DNA of 64,000 bases from Roseovarius sp. W115. GTDB taxonomy: Bacteria > Pseudomonadota > Alphaproteobacteria > Rhodobacterales > Rhodobacteraceae. Numbering within the stretch: position 1 is the stretch's first letter; each line of letters begins with the position of its first letter. The notes below the pieces were generated by a model that ran no database searches, had not been told where the DNA came from, and was given only the letters and a program-made list of their open reading frames with translations. Positions 53,426 through 62,305 of the stretch are shown here, one piece after another. The stretch covers positions 2,980,501-3,044,500 of the forward strand of contig NZ_CP146606.1 in NCBI RefSeq assembly GCF_032842945.2, in the 5' to 3' direction. Both the position numbers and the translations under genes were made by a program.

Positions 53426-54256
53426 TTATTCGTGACGTGTTCGCAGAGGACGGCTGTCGGGTAGCGAGATATTCGCCACCTGCTCGGCAATGGGATCATT
53501 CGACAAAGGATGTCGTTTGGAATCGTAATCCTTCGGATCACGCATTTTCTGCCAGGCGCCACCGGAATAGACCTCAAGCCCGGAAAACCCGGCCTTGTAG
53601 CCCATCTTGTCACTGCCCGGCACCCAATAGCCCAAGTAGACATATGGTAGGTCCGCTTCCTGAGCGATGCGGATGTGGTCAAGGATGATGTAGGTGCCCA
53701 GCGACGTGCCGTTCTGGTCGGTGTCAAAGAATGAGTAGACCATGCTGACCCCGTCATCAAAGACATCCGTCAGGCATACCGCAACAAGCTCTCCGCTCTC
53801 CGGCTCGACATATTCCACCACGCGTGTGCGGATGGGTGTCTCTTCGATCATGGCGGCAAATTCAAAGCTGTCCATGTCTGCCATGCCGCCCGTGGCATGC
53901 CGGTCTTCAAGGTAGCGACGAAAGAGCGCATATTGCTCTTCTGTGGCCCAGGGCGAGGTGGCCCGACGCTCAAGATGGCCTGCGCGTTTCAGCGTGCGGC
54001 GCTGGCTGCGTGAAGGCGTGTGTTCCGCCACATTGATCCGGGCCGACAAACAGGCCGCGCAATCGGCGCATGAAGGGCGATAAAGGACATTTTGAGACCG
54101 CCGAAACCCTTGTTTTGAAAGGGAGTCATTGAGCCTCTGCGCGCCATCCCCTTGCAGCGCCGTGAACAGCTTTCGCTCCATCCTGCCTTCAAGATAAGGA
54201 CAGGGCTGTGGGGCCGTCACATAGAACTGGGGCGCAAGTGGAAGCGTGTGGCGCAT
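53426..54256 (-). CDS. bpt: Aspartate/glutamate leucyltransferase
   Basis: A 276-residue aminoacyl-tRNA-protein transferase of the Bpt (ATE-C) type, which adds leucine to N-terminal Asp or Glu and marks proteins for ClpS/ClpAP degradation. The N-terminal cysteines are in QPCPYLEGR and [13 protein letters not shown], and the [11 protein letters not shown] segment follows. The C-terminal transferase domain has [23 protein letters not shown] and [22 protein letters not shown], characteristic of the family. It is a single gene convergent with the TRAP operon. Confidence 0.95.
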   Translation of the reverse strand: MRHTLPLAPQFYVTAPQPCPYLEGRMERKLFTALQGDGAQRLNDSLSKQGFRRSQNVLYRPSCADCAACLSARINVAEHTPSRSQRRTLKRAGHLERRATSPWATEEQYALFRRYLEDRHATGGMADMDSFEFAAMIEETPIRTRVVEYVEPESGELVAVCLTDVFDDGVSMVYSFFDTDQNGTSLGTYIILDHIRIAQEADLPYVYLGYWVPGSDKMGYKAGFSGLEVYSGGAWQKMRDPKDYDSKRHPLSNDPIAEQVANISLPDSRPLRTRHE

Positions 54257-54336
54257 GCATGCTCGTGGGTTGATCTAGTAGACCACGATAACAATGAATA
54301 GGTGATGCGCCAAGTCAGAATAGCGACGGTGGCTTG

Positions 54337-54786
54337 TTACATTGCGGCACGACGATTTACGGCAAGTGTACCGAGCATCACATCGGTCAGGCCCTGACCC
54401 CGCGCAGTGGTCAGCATCATCACGCCTGATGCCACAAGAAGTGGCGGGATGACACATGACACTGTAAAGCCGAGGCAGTGCCAAAACGCATATGTCTTAT
54501 CAAGCCGTTCGCCGCGTAAGGTGATGAATTCAATCGACATCAAGCGCATCCCCAGGGTCGCGGAGCCTTGGGTGACTGTGGCAAGGCGATAAAAGAACCC
54601 AACCGTGAGAAACAGCAGCGGCAGGAAAAAGAGCCCTGTAAACGCAGTGAAGGGCAGGATGATGACGCACAAAAACAGCGTGATGATGGTGTCGGCGCAC
54701 CACGCAACAAGCCGTTTCACCGGAACGTCGTGGTAAAACTCCGGTTGCGTGTCCGGATCGGGAATTTGCCAGCTGGTGTCAGTCAT
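54337..54786 (-). CDS. RDD family membrane protein
   Basis: A 149-residue RDD-type protein with three predicted membrane helices (VAWCADTIITLFLCVIILPF, FFLPLLFLTVGFFYRLATV, LGFTVSCVIPPLLVASGVMML). The family hallmarks are the first-helix Arg and Asp pair, here KRLVAWCADTIIT, and TLGMRLMSIEFITLRGERLD. The function of RDD proteins is not settled; proposed roles are in ion transport. A single gene between bpt and the DUF2852 gene, on the same strand as both. Confidence 0.9.
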   Translation of the reverse strand: MTDTSWQIPDPDTQPEFYHDVPVKRLVAWCADTIITLFLCVIILPFTAFTGLFFLPLLFLTVGFFYRLATVTQGSATLGMRLMSIEFITLRGERLDKTYAFWHCLGFTVSCVIPPLLVASGVMMLTTARGQGLTDVMLGTLAVNRRAAM

Positions 54787-54865
54787 GTCACAGATATAGG
54801 TCTCCGCCCCATCGCGTGAAACGAAAGAGCGGAGCAGGTGCAGATCATGGGCGGTGCCTTGCCGG

Positions 54866-55279
54866 TCAGGCAGGCTTGGTGTCTGCGTCTGTGTCGTCTA
54901 CTTTTGCAGCGCGCTCATCAATGAACTGGTCAAACTCGGCCTTGTCCCGTGCGTCGCGCAGACGTTTGAGGAACGCTTCAAAGTTCTGTTGTTCTTCTTC
55001 CAGACGTTGCAGCGTTTCTTCGCGGTAGGCGTCAAATGCCGCATTGCCCGTGCCGCCAGTTCGAGGGTGATGACGGCGGAACTTGTGCGAATGGCATGTC
55101 ATTTTTTTGCTCCAGATCATGTAGGCCAGAAGGGCAAGACCAAGCGGCCAGAACACGATCAGCGACACAGCCAATAGCGCGATCCAGGCACCTTTGCCTT
55201 TTTCATCCAGCCAGGCCTCGGCGCGCGACAACCAACCGGTGGACCCGGTGGCGTGTGGAGAAGTGGCGGCGATGCTCAT
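54866..55279 (-). CDS. DUF2852 protein
   Basis: A 137-residue DUF2852 protein common in alphaproteobacteria. One membrane helix lies at about residues 33-53 (AWIALLAVSLIVFWPLGLALLAY). A short cytoplasmic region with MIWSKKMTCHSHKF follows, then the conserved TGNAAFDAYREETLQRLEEEQQNFEAFLKRLRDARDKAEFDQFIDER coiled coil. Function unknown. AAAGG precedes the ATG. Confidence 0.92.
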   Translation of the reverse strand: MSIAATSPHATGSTGWLSRAEAWLDEKGKGAWIALLAVSLIVFWPLGLALLAYMIWSKKMTCHSHKFRRHHPRTGGTGNAAFDAYREETLQRLEEEQQNFEAFLKRLRDARDKAEFDQFIDERAAKVDDTDADTKPA

Positions 55280-55392
55280 GCGTGAACCTTTCTTTTGTTG
55301 GGTTTAGGTTAATGTGAATGCTCTTCACATTACAGAGATCGTGATCGCCAGAAGCAATTACAAGAGCTAATGTTAAAAATATTTACATAGAG

Positions 55393-55422
55393 AAAAGGAG
55401 CGCTGATCAAAGCGCTCCTTTT
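55393..55422 (-). terminator. Terminator after the small lipoprotein gene
   Basis: AAAAGGAGCGCT (55393-55404) pairs perfectly with AGCGCTCCTTTT (55411-55422). It lies 24 bases downstream of the lipoprotein stop codon on the minus strand, ending in U-rich sequence. Confidence 0.85.
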
Positions 55423-55445
55423 GGATGTTTATTCTAAGTTTACAC

Positions 55446-55784
55446 TTAGGATTGCTTGAAACGGCATCCTTGCTCGCGTGCCAGCTTTACCAGAATGGCT
55501 TCGCGCTTGTTCGAGGCTTCCATCGCTTCATTGGCATTCGCATAGTTTCCGATAACCGCAGGCCAAAAGAAAACTGCAGCCGCCACATTGGCCCCAGACA
55601 TCGTCTTTCCTTTGCGTGCATGCGCGCGAATGTCTTCGAGCTGTTGCATCTGCAGGGCGATGTCGTGGCAACTTAGCTGTCCATTCTCGATCTTATGCGA
55701 TGACACAACATCCGGTGCTACGCAGCCCGAAAGGGCAACTGTCACGACCAGCGCCCCAGCACTAAAATGTATCTTACTCTTCAT
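55446..55784 (-). CDS. Small lipoprotein
   Basis: A 112-residue lipoprotein. The signal peptide MKSKIHFSAGALVVTVALSGC contains the lipobox LSGC, giving a mature protein that starts at Cys21. The mature part carries a helix with IALQMQQLEDIRAHARKGKTM and a hydrophobic ANVAAAVFFWPAVIGNYANANEAMEAS segment. The last Cys could form a disulfide with the Cys near residue 39. Similar small lipoproteins are widespread in proteobacteria and phages, and I do not know the role. It is divergent from glnE. Confidence 0.82.
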   Translation of the reverse strand: MKSKIHFSAGALVVTVALSGCVAPDVVSSHKIENGQLSCHDIALQMQQLEDIRAHARKGKTMSGANVAAAVFFWPAVIGNYANANEAMEASNKREAILVKLAREQGCRFKQS

Positions 55785-55916
55785 GATCCTTGATTCTGCT
55801 CAATGGTTTGTGGCGTCTGTGATGTCACAAAAAGATCAATATTCAGTTTCATCTCCTCGCGGATATTGCTCGTGCGGTGATTGACGCCTCACCGGCTTCG
55901 CCCCATGGTCACGCCT

Positions 55917-58709
55917 ATGAGTTTTGCGTCGCGCATGAACCGTACGCCTGATGCGTTTGACCCCGAAGCCGGGCGCGAGACGCGTGCGAGTTTGCCCGAT
56001 CTTTCTCCAGAACTCGGAGCACTGATTGAAGGGGCCGCGGGGTGCAGCCCATATCTGAAATCCCTCATCCTGCGCGAGGCCGAGTGGCTGCCTTCAGCTC
56101 TGGAAAACCCCGAAGCGTCTTTGGCGGGCCTTTGCGCTGAATTACCTGAAACGTCTCCTGATCAAATGGGCGCAGCTTTGCGCCGTGCCAAAGGGAAAAT
56201 GGCGCTCGTCGTGGCTCTGGCAGATCTTGGTGGTGTCTGGTCGTTGGAGGACGTCACGGGCGCGCTCACCCGGTTTGCTGATGTGACCGTGTCTCTTGCG
56301 CTGCGCACGACCCTTGCCCCGGAATTGCGGCGCGGCAAGGTGCCAGGCATGTCGGAAGATGATCTCGACACGATGGCGGGCATGTTCGTCTTGGCGATGG
56401 GCAAGATGGGGGCAGGCGAGCTCAATTACAGCTCAGACATCGATCTTATCTGTCTCTTTGATGACAGTCGGTTTGATCCCGCTGATTACCATGACGCCCG
56501 CGCCAGTTTTGTGCGCGCCACACGTAAAATGGCTGCACTTCTCAACGACCGAACATCCGACGGTTATGTCTTCCGCACCGATTTGCGATTGCGCCCTGAT
56601 CCGGCGGTGACACCGGTTTGCCTCGCTGTGTCTGCCGCAGAGACCTACTACGAAAGTCTGGGGCGCACTTGGGAGCGTGCCGCCTATATCAAGGCCCGTC
56701 CGGCCGCCGGTGATCTGGATGCGGGGGCGCAGTTTCTGGAAACGATGCGCCCATTTGTGTGGCGAAGGCACCTTGATTTTGCCGCCATCGAAGACGCGCA
56801 TAATATGCGTTTACGCATTCGGGAGCATAAGGGGCTGGGCGGTGAGCTGAACCTGTCTGGGCACAACATCAAACTCGGGCGTGGGGGTATTCGCGAGATC
56901 GAGTTTTTCACGCAGACACGGCAGCTCATTTCAGGAGGGCGCGACGCACATCTCAGGGTGCGTGGCACCGTTGAAGGGTTAGACCGCTTGAAAGAAAGCG
57001 GCTGGATTCCTGATGACGCGGCCAAGACCTTACAACATCATTACAAGTTTCACCGCGAGATTGAGCACAGGCTGCAGATGCTGCGCGATGCGCAGACGCA
57101 GACCCTACCCAATACTGACGAAGAATGGCAGCGTCTGGCCGCCTTTACGGGCCGTTCACTCAAAGATATGCAGGACGATCTCAAGGCACGCCTTGGCGAA
57201 GTACACGAGGTGATTGAAGGCTTCTTTGCACCAGAAGAGGCCGCGTCGCAAACAGCGACACCGGACGGTCTGGACGAAGAAATTATTGCGGGTTGGCCGG
57301 CTTACCCTGCATTGCGGTCGTCGCGCGCGCTGGAAATCTTTCGCCGGCTGCGCCCCGATATCCTGTCGCGCCTGTCGCGCGCTTCAAACCCCAATGAGGC
57401 TTTGCGCGCCTTTGACGGGTTCCTCGCAGGCTTGCCAGCCGGTGTGCAGGTATTCTCGATGTTCGAGGCCAATCCGCAATTGATTGACCTTCTGGTTGAT
57501 ATTGCAGGTACGTCTCCGGCGTTGTCTTCCTATTTGTCGCGCCACGCGAGAGTTTTCGAGGCGGTGATCGCGGGTGATTTCTTTGCCGATTGGCCGGGTG
57601 AAGAGACGCTTTTTGCTGAGGCGCAGGCCCGGCTTGACAGTGAAGATGACTACGAACGCAAGCTGGATGCGGCCCGGCGGTGGCACAAGGAATGGCATTT
57701 CCGCATCGGCGTGCATCATCTGCGCGACCTGAGCGACGCACAGCGGGCAGGGCAGCAATATGCAGACCTGGCCAAGGCGACGTTGCGGGTTGTGTGGGAT
57801 GTGGTGCGCGCGCAATTTGAGGCCAAACACGGTCCGGCGCCGGGGCGCGGTGCTGCTGTTCTGGGGATGGGCTCACTGGGGGCAGGGTGGCTCAATGCCG
57901 GATCAGACCTTGATCTGATTGTGATTTATGACCCAAAGGACGACGACAGCTCTGATGGCCCTCGTCCCTTGGCAGCCAGACCTTATTTTGCACGTCTCAC
58001 ACAGGCTCTGATCACCGCGCTTACGGCCCCGATGGCCGAAGGGCGGCTCTATGAGGTGGATATGCGCCTGAGGCCCTCGGGCAATCAGGGCCCGGTGGCG
58101 ACAAGCTGGGGGTCGTTTCGATCTTATCAGCGGGATGAGGCCTGGGCGTGGGAGCATCTTGCGCTGACGCGCGCCGAGGTGATTGCAGGGCCAGAAGACC
58201 TCAGCGCGGATATCGAGGCATTTCGGCAAGACTTGTTGCAATCCAAAGGCGCGGCTGAACCCGTTTTGGAAGAAATCACCAAGATGCGGGCCCGCATTGC
58301 TGAGGCCAAAACCCCAGAAGGTGAATGGGATACCAAGCTTGGGGCTGGACGCCTGCAGGAAATCGAATTGATTGCACAGGCCGGAGCGTTGATGAACGGA
58401 AATCCGGCGCGCAGCGTGCAAGACGGTCTGGAGAGTGGTGTCGCAATCGGATGGTTGAGTGACGCAGACGGGGCGGCGCTTTCTGAGGCTTATGCGCTTT
58501 GTAAGAAAATTGTTCAGGTGGGCCGACTAGTCAGTGACAAGCCGCTCGACACAGATGCGCTTGGCAAAGGCGCGAAGTCTTTTTTGCTGAGGGAAGCGGG
58601 GTTTGAGCATCTGGGCGAACTGCAAGCCGCTGTGGCTCAAGCCACGTCTGCCGCGGCGGACGTGATAGATGCGGCGCTGAGCCGCAAACCAAAGGATGAG
58701 ACCCCATGA
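55917..58709 (+). CDS. glnE: Bifunctional glutamine synthetase adenylyltransferase/deadenylase
   Basis: A large protein of about 930 residues that controls glutamine synthetase by adenylylation. Both nucleotidyltransferase domains are intact: GAGELNYSSDIDLICLFD near residue 170 (deadenylase half) and GSLGAGWLNAGSDLDLIVIYD near 660 (adenylylase half). Family segments include RGGIREIEFFTQTRQLISGG and GRLQEIELIAQAGALMNG. The chosen ATG gives MSFASRMNR, as in relatives; ATG 55905 and TTG 55881 lie upstream in frame, and no clear ribosome binding site decides. The stop overlaps the next gene (ATGA). No glnB or amtB lies adjacent. Confidence 0.95.
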   Translation: MSFASRMNRTPDAFDPEAGRETRASLPDLSPELGALIEGAAGCSPYLKSLILREAEWLPSALENPEASLAGLCAELPETSPDQMGAALRRAKGKMALVVALADLGGVWSLEDVTGALTRFADVTVSLALRTTLAPELRRGKVPGMSEDDLDTMAGMFVLAMGKMGAGELNYSSDIDLICLFDDSRFDPADYHDARASFVRATRKMAALLNDRTSDGYVFRTDLRLRPDPAVTPVCLAVSAAETYYESLGRTWERAAYIKARPAAGDLDAGAQFLETMRPFVWRRHLDFAAIEDAHNMRLRIREHKGLGGELNLSGHNIKLGRGGIREIEFFTQTRQLISGGRDAHLRVRGTVEGLDRLKESGWIPDDAAKTLQHHYKFHREIEHRLQMLRDAQTQTLPNTDEEWQRLAAFTGRSLKDMQDDLKARLGEVHEVIEGFFAPEEAASQTATPDGLDEEIIAGWPAYPALRSSRALEIFRRLRPDILSRLSRASNPNEALRAFDGFLAGLPAGVQVFSMFEANPQLIDLLVDIAGTSPALSSYLSRHARVFEAVIAGDFFADWPGEETLFAEAQARLDSEDDYERKLDAARRWHKEWHFRIGVHHLRDLSDAQRAGQQYADLAKATLRVVWDVVRAQFEAKHGPAPGRGAAVLGMGSLGAGWLNAGSDLDLIVIYDPKDDDSSDGPRPLAARPYFARLTQALITALTAPMAEGRLYEVDMRLRPSGNQGPVATSWGSFRSYQRDEAWAWEHLALTRAEVIAGPEDLSADIEAFRQDLLQSKGAAEPVLEEITKMRARIAEAKTPEGEWDTKLGAGRLQEIELIAQAGALMNGNPARSVQDGLESGVAIGWLSDADGAALSEAYALCKKIVQVGRLVSDKPLDTDALGKGAKSFLLREAGFEHLGELQAAVAQATSAAADVIDAALSRKPKDETP

Positions 58710-58981
58710 CGCGGGATGCGCTGGACCCCAAGAACCTGATCCGAGAGGCGTACCGCATTGAAGGGATCACAGGCGGTGAGTGCCGGTCGGTCTTTTTGGA
58801 TTGGGCGCTGTCCATGGAGAACACGGCAGATCACCGCGCCGCAATTGAGGGCTTGCTGGAACGCTATGCGCCTGATGCACCGGATCATCCGATGACTGAG
58901 GTTTTGAGAGAAGGCTTGCACGCGGCGCAAGCCCCCAAGCGGCGTGGCGGCTGGCGCTCGCGGTCCCGCGACAATGGGTAG
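58706..58981 (+). CDS. Small conserved protein downstream of glnE
   Basis: A 91-residue soluble protein of unknown function beginning MTRDALDPKNLIREAYRIEGI. Central GGECRSVFLDWALSMENTADHRAAIEGLLERYAPDAPDHPMTEVL-type sequence is helical, and the tail is Arg-rich (RRGGWRSRSRDNG). The start overlaps the glnE stop by 4 bp, so it is translationally coupled. The close linkage suggests co-expression, with no evidence of a functional link. Confidence 0.85.
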   Translation: MTRDALDPKNLIREAYRIEGITGGECRSVFLDWALSMENTADHRAAIEGLLERYAPDAPDHPMTEVLREGLHAAQAPKRRGGWRSRSRDNG

Positions 58982-59047
58982 ATTCACGGAAAAATAAGCC
59001 GTTTATAGGCGTTTAAGCCTCAAAAGATTCACTCAATTTCACCAAAT

Positions 59048-59076
59048 TTGACGCAAATCAGCCGTATTTCTTAATG
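59048..59076 (+). promoter_or_regulatory. Possible promoter of the DUF6778-like lipoprotein gene
   Basis: TTGACG (59048-59053) is followed after 17 bases by TTAATG (59071-59076), about 72 bases upstream of the start codon. The -10 match is weak. Confidence 0.3.
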
Positions 59077-59148
59077 AAATTCCATGCCGATCAGAGGCAT
59101 GACCCCGTATATCGAGCAATCAAAAAAGCCGGGGTCGAAGGAGGGTCT

Positions 59149-59793
59149 ATGAAACCTATTCGTATTTTCGTCATGGCTGTGGCAGGCCTTGCGCTTGCAG
59201 GCTGTTCATCCGTTGATACCGCGACGCGCAACGCCCCGGCACAAGTCGTGGCATCGGGTGCAGTTCCGGTTGATCAATTGTCTTTTGACATCCAAGAGAT
59301 CCGGGTCAGCGTGCCTAAGTCGCTGACCGTGTCAGAGGCCAATCGATACCTGCCCAAAGCCGACATTGTCTGGCGCGAAGATGCGCCTGGAGATCGTCAC
59401 GCACAGGTGCAGGCGATTTTTGAGGACGCAATGGCCCGTGGGGTCAGCGGTCTTCCGCAGGGCACTTTGCCGGTTGTGCTGGATATTCAGGTCACCCGTT
59501 TTCATGCGCTGACGGAAAAAGCCCGTTACACGGTGGGCGGCGTGCATGATCTCGAATTTCTTGTCATCCTGCGTCATCCTGAAACCGGCCAGATGCTTAA
59601 CACTCCCTACCAAGTGACGGCGGACCTCAAAGCCTTTGGCGGGAGTGCGGCCCTGGAGGCGGAAGCGCGCGGTGAAACCCAGAAAGTGCGCATCACAGAC
59701 CACCTGGCCAAGGTCATCCGGACCGAACTCACCAGTCAGGAAGGGTACAAAGCCCCCAAGCATGGCGTTTTGGGCTTTCTCAACAGCATCTGA
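59149..59793 (+). CDS. DUF6778-like lipoprotein
   Basis: A 214-residue lipoprotein. The signal peptide MKPIRIFVMAVAGLALAGC has lipobox LAGC. The mature domain has a segment VPVDQLSFDIQEIRVSVPKSLTVSEANRYLPKADIVWREDAPGDRH-type start and a beta-rich core that includes VVLDIQVTRFHALTEKARYTVGG. It fits the Rhodobacterales DUF6778 family, and its role is unknown. GGAGGG lies 5 bases before the ATG; a frame open from 59074 adds 25 residues and skips this site. A hairpin pairing GACCCC (59101-59106) and GGGGTC (59131-59136) precedes it. Confidence 0.85.
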   Translation: MKPIRIFVMAVAGLALAGCSSVDTATRNAPAQVVASGAVPVDQLSFDIQEIRVSVPKSLTVSEANRYLPKADIVWREDAPGDRHAQVQAIFEDAMARGVSGLPQGTLPVVLDIQVTRFHALTEKARYTVGGVHDLEFLVILRHPETGQMLNTPYQVTADLKAFGGSAALEAEARGETQKVRITDHLAKVIRTELTSQEGYKAPKHGVLGFLNSI

Positions 59794-59830
59794 CCTTTTC
59801 GCCAGCGCTTAAACGACTTAAGGGGACGGT

Positions 59831-61027
59831 ATGACATCGTCCTCTTTGCCTGTGATCCGTCTTAAACCCAAAGCAAATGCCGCCGCCATCCGCCATGGCG
59901 CACCATGGGTTTATGACAATGAGCTGGTCACAGACCGGCGCACCAAGGCGATTGCGCCGGGCAGTATTGCCATATTGGAAGATGCGGCGCGCGCGCCTCT
60001 GGCACTTGTCGCGGTGAACCCATCCTCGCGGATCATGGCCCGGGTGCTGAGCCGTGATGTTTCGACCCGGATCGACAAAACGTGGCTTGCGTCCAAACTC
60101 CAACGCGCCTTGGCCCTGCGCTCCAAGCTTTTTGACGCGGCATATTACCGCCTGATCCATGCAGAAGCTGACGGTTTGCCCGGTGTGATCATAGATCGCT
60201 TTGGTGATATCGCCGTTGTGCAGCCCAATGCCGCCTGGGCGGACGTGCTGTTGTCAGAGCTTACAGAGGCTTTGACGGACGTGGCGGGTGTGTCCTGCGT
60301 CCTGAAGAACGCGTCGGGCCGCGCACGGGGATTGGAAGGGTTGGACGATGTATCCACGACCTTGGCGGGCACCGCGCCTTCGGGCCCCATTCCCGTGCCA
60401 ATGAACGATGCGACATACATGGCTGATCTTGTCGACGGGCAAAAGACCGGGCTTTTCTTTGACCAACGCCCCAACCATGCCTTTGCGGCTCGGCTGGCAA
60501 AGGACGCGCGTGTTTTGGATGTTTTCAGCCATGTGGGCGGCTTTGCCCTCGCCGCTTTGAAGGCCGGTGCCACATCTGCATTGGCGGTAGATGGGTCAGC
60601 TCCGGCTCTGGAGCTTGCTTTGAAAGGGGCAGAGGCTTCGGGTGTCGCTGATCGCTTTGATACGCGCCAAGGGGATGCCTTTGATGTCCTGACCAAGCTG
60701 AACGAAGAGGGCGCGCAGTTTGATCTGGTCATCTGTGATCCGCCCGCCTTTGCGCCCAACCGCAAGGCACTTGAGGCGGGTCTCAGAGCCTATGAGCGCA
60801 TTGCCCGGCTTGCATCCCCATTGGTAAGCGAAGGCGGGGCACTGGTGCTTTGTTCGTGTTCCCATGCGGCCTCACTTGAAAAGTTTCGCGCAAGTTCTGT
60901 GCGCGGCATTGGAAGGGCAGGGCGCGAGGCCACACTTATTCACACCGGGTTTGCCGGACCCGATCACCCGCTGCATGCGTCTCTTGCCGAAAGCGGTTAT
61001 CTCAAAGCTTTGTTTTTCCGGCTATGA
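59831..61027 (+). CDS. Class I rRNA methyltransferase, RlmI-like
   Basis: A 398-residue SAM-dependent methyltransferase of the RlmI/RlmK type, which makes m5C in 23S rRNA. The N-terminal PUA domain covers about 1-75 (HGAPWVYDNELV, GSIAILEDAARAPLALVAVNP). The middle RlmI-like region includes AEADGLPGVIIDRFGDI. The Rossmann domain has VLDVFSHVGGFALAALKAGA and VDGSAPAL, and the catalytic motifs VICDPPAFAPN and LCSCSHAAS. It starts 38 bp after the lipoprotein stop with AAGGGGACGGT and overlaps the PIN gene start (ATGA). Confidence 0.93.
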   Translation: MTSSSLPVIRLKPKANAAAIRHGAPWVYDNELVTDRRTKAIAPGSIAILEDAARAPLALVAVNPSSRIMARVLSRDVSTRIDKTWLASKLQRALALRSKLFDAAYYRLIHAEADGLPGVIIDRFGDIAVVQPNAAWADVLLSELTEALTDVAGVSCVLKNASGRARGLEGLDDVSTTLAGTAPSGPIPVPMNDATYMADLVDGQKTGLFFDQRPNHAFAARLAKDARVLDVFSHVGGFALAALKAGATSALAVDGSAPALELALKGAEASGVADRFDTRQGDAFDVLTKLNEEGAQFDLVICDPPAFAPNRKALEAGLRAYERIARLASPLVSEGGALVLCSCSHAASLEKFRASSVRGIGRAGREATLIHTGFAGPDHPLHASLAESGYLKALFFRL

Positions 61028-61563
61028 GAGCGGTGCTGGACACCTGTGTGATCTACCCAACGGTGATGCGCGAAATGCTGTTGAGTGTTGCTGGCGCAGG
61101 GGCCTACACACCGCTTTGGTCTGCGCGCATCATCGAGGAATGGCAACGTGCCGCACAAAAACTGGGCCCGGATGGTGTGGCGCAAGCTGCATCGGAAGCC
61201 GCATTGCTCAAAGTTTCGTGGCCCAAAGCAGAAGTGACCTGGCCTCCATCTTTGGAACAGCGTTTGTGGCTTCCGGACAAAGCCGACCATCACGTTTTGG
61301 CTGCTGCCATTGCCGGGTCGGCGGATATCATCCTGACGGTGAATGCCAAGGATTTCCCACGCCATATCCTCGCGGAAGAGGGCATCAGCCGGGCTGATCC
61401 GGACGGGTTTCTCATTGGTCTATATGAGGCTCAGCCAGAATTGATCCGTGACGTGGCGCAAAATGTTTTGACCAAGGCCCGGGCGTTGTCGCAAGACGAT
61501 TGGCAGATGCGGCCGCTTTTGAAAAAGGCGCGATTGCCAAGGTTGGGCAAGGCTTTGGGGTAA
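61024..61563 (+). CDS. PIN-domain protein
   Basis: A 179-residue PIN-fold protein, the fold of metal-dependent ribonucleases. Candidate metal ligands are Asp6 (VLDTCVIYP), Glu38 in ARIIEEWQRA, Asp in PDKADHHVLAAAIAGSADIILTVNAKDFP near residue 91, and a later Asp. No antitoxin-like gene sits next to it: it overlaps the RlmI-like gene by 4 bp and converges with the M48 gene. It is therefore more likely a housekeeping RNA enzyme than half of a VapBC pair. Confidence 0.88.
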   Translation: MRAVLDTCVIYPTVMREMLLSVAGAGAYTPLWSARIIEEWQRAAQKLGPDGVAQAASEAALLKVSWPKAEVTWPPSLEQRLWLPDKADHHVLAAAIAGSADIILTVNAKDFPRHILAEEGISRADPDGFLIGLYEAQPELIRDVAQNVLTKARALSQDDWQMRPLLKKARLPRLGKALG

Positions 61564-61566
61564 CGC

Positions 61567-62253
61567 TTACGCTTCCAGCCAGCGCTGTTCCAGTTTTTCG
61601 ATCGCGGCGATGCGTTCCGGCGTCTTGGGGTGGCTCATCAGCCATGCCGGCATTGCGCCTGAGCGCGCTTGGGTCAGGTCTTCAAGCTTGTTGAAAAGCG
61701 TTTTTTGCGGATGCGTACCAATCCCGGCCTTGGTCAAAAGGGCTGCGGCATAGGCATCGGCCTCGTACTCATCCCCGCGCGACAATCGTGCAGCCAATAC
61801 CGTGGTGAGCATATTGGCAATCCAAACACCAACCCCGGGAATGAACCGCGACAGGATCATAGCAAGGGCTGTGCGCAGGGCGTTTTGCCCTGAAAAGTCG
61901 ATCATGCGTCGGCGCGAATGGCCAAGCGCCACATGTCCCAGCTCATGCGCAATCACGCTTGCCAATTCTTCGGCGCTGACCTCGCCGTTTTGGTATTTGC
62001 GATAGAATCCCCGCGTGATGAAAATTCGCCCATCAGGCGCGGCCAAACCGTTCACCGGGTCAATCTCGTAAATATGCACCTTGACCCGATCCAGATCGAG
62101 CGCGCTGGCCATTTTGTCGGTCAGACGTTTGAGCTTGGGATCGGCCAGTTCGGTGGATCGCTCGTCCAGCTCACGCGACGTGCGCCAGACAGAAAACCGG
62201 TACATGACCAGCCCGTAGATGACCGCCAAAAGGATCGGGAAAAACTTAATCAT
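61567..62253 (-). CDS. M48-family metalloprotease
   Basis: A 228-residue membrane-anchored zinc protease. A short N-terminal helix (FFPILLAVIYGLVMYRFSVW) is followed by the protease domain. The zinc motif is SVIAHELGHVALGHSRRR (HExxH) at about residue 104, and the third ligand Glu is in RGDEYEADAYAAALL near residue 165. A second hydrophobic stretch lies near 120-155. The layout matches HtpX-type quality-control proteases, but it is shorter than HtpX (about 290) and lacks its four-helix membrane part. Confidence 0.92.
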   Translation of the reverse strand: MIKFFPILLAVIYGLVMYRFSVWRTSRELDERSTELADPKLKRLTDKMASALDLDRVKVHIYEIDPVNGLAAPDGRIFITRGFYRKYQNGEVSAEELASVIAHELGHVALGHSRRRMIDFSGQNALRTALAMILSRFIPGVGVWIANMLTTVLAARLSRGDEYEADAYAAALLTKAGIGTHPQKTLFNKLEDLTQARSGAMPAWLMSHPKTPERIAAIEKLEQRWLEA

Positions 62254-62305
62254 AACGAAGATATGGGGCGCGTGTCAGGGCCTGACAAGCGACAATTGGG
62301 CATGT

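Noticed and set aside
61024..61563. Toxin of a VapBC toxin-antitoxin pair
   Set aside because: No antitoxin-like gene adjoins the PIN gene; it is coupled to an rRNA methyltransferase gene.
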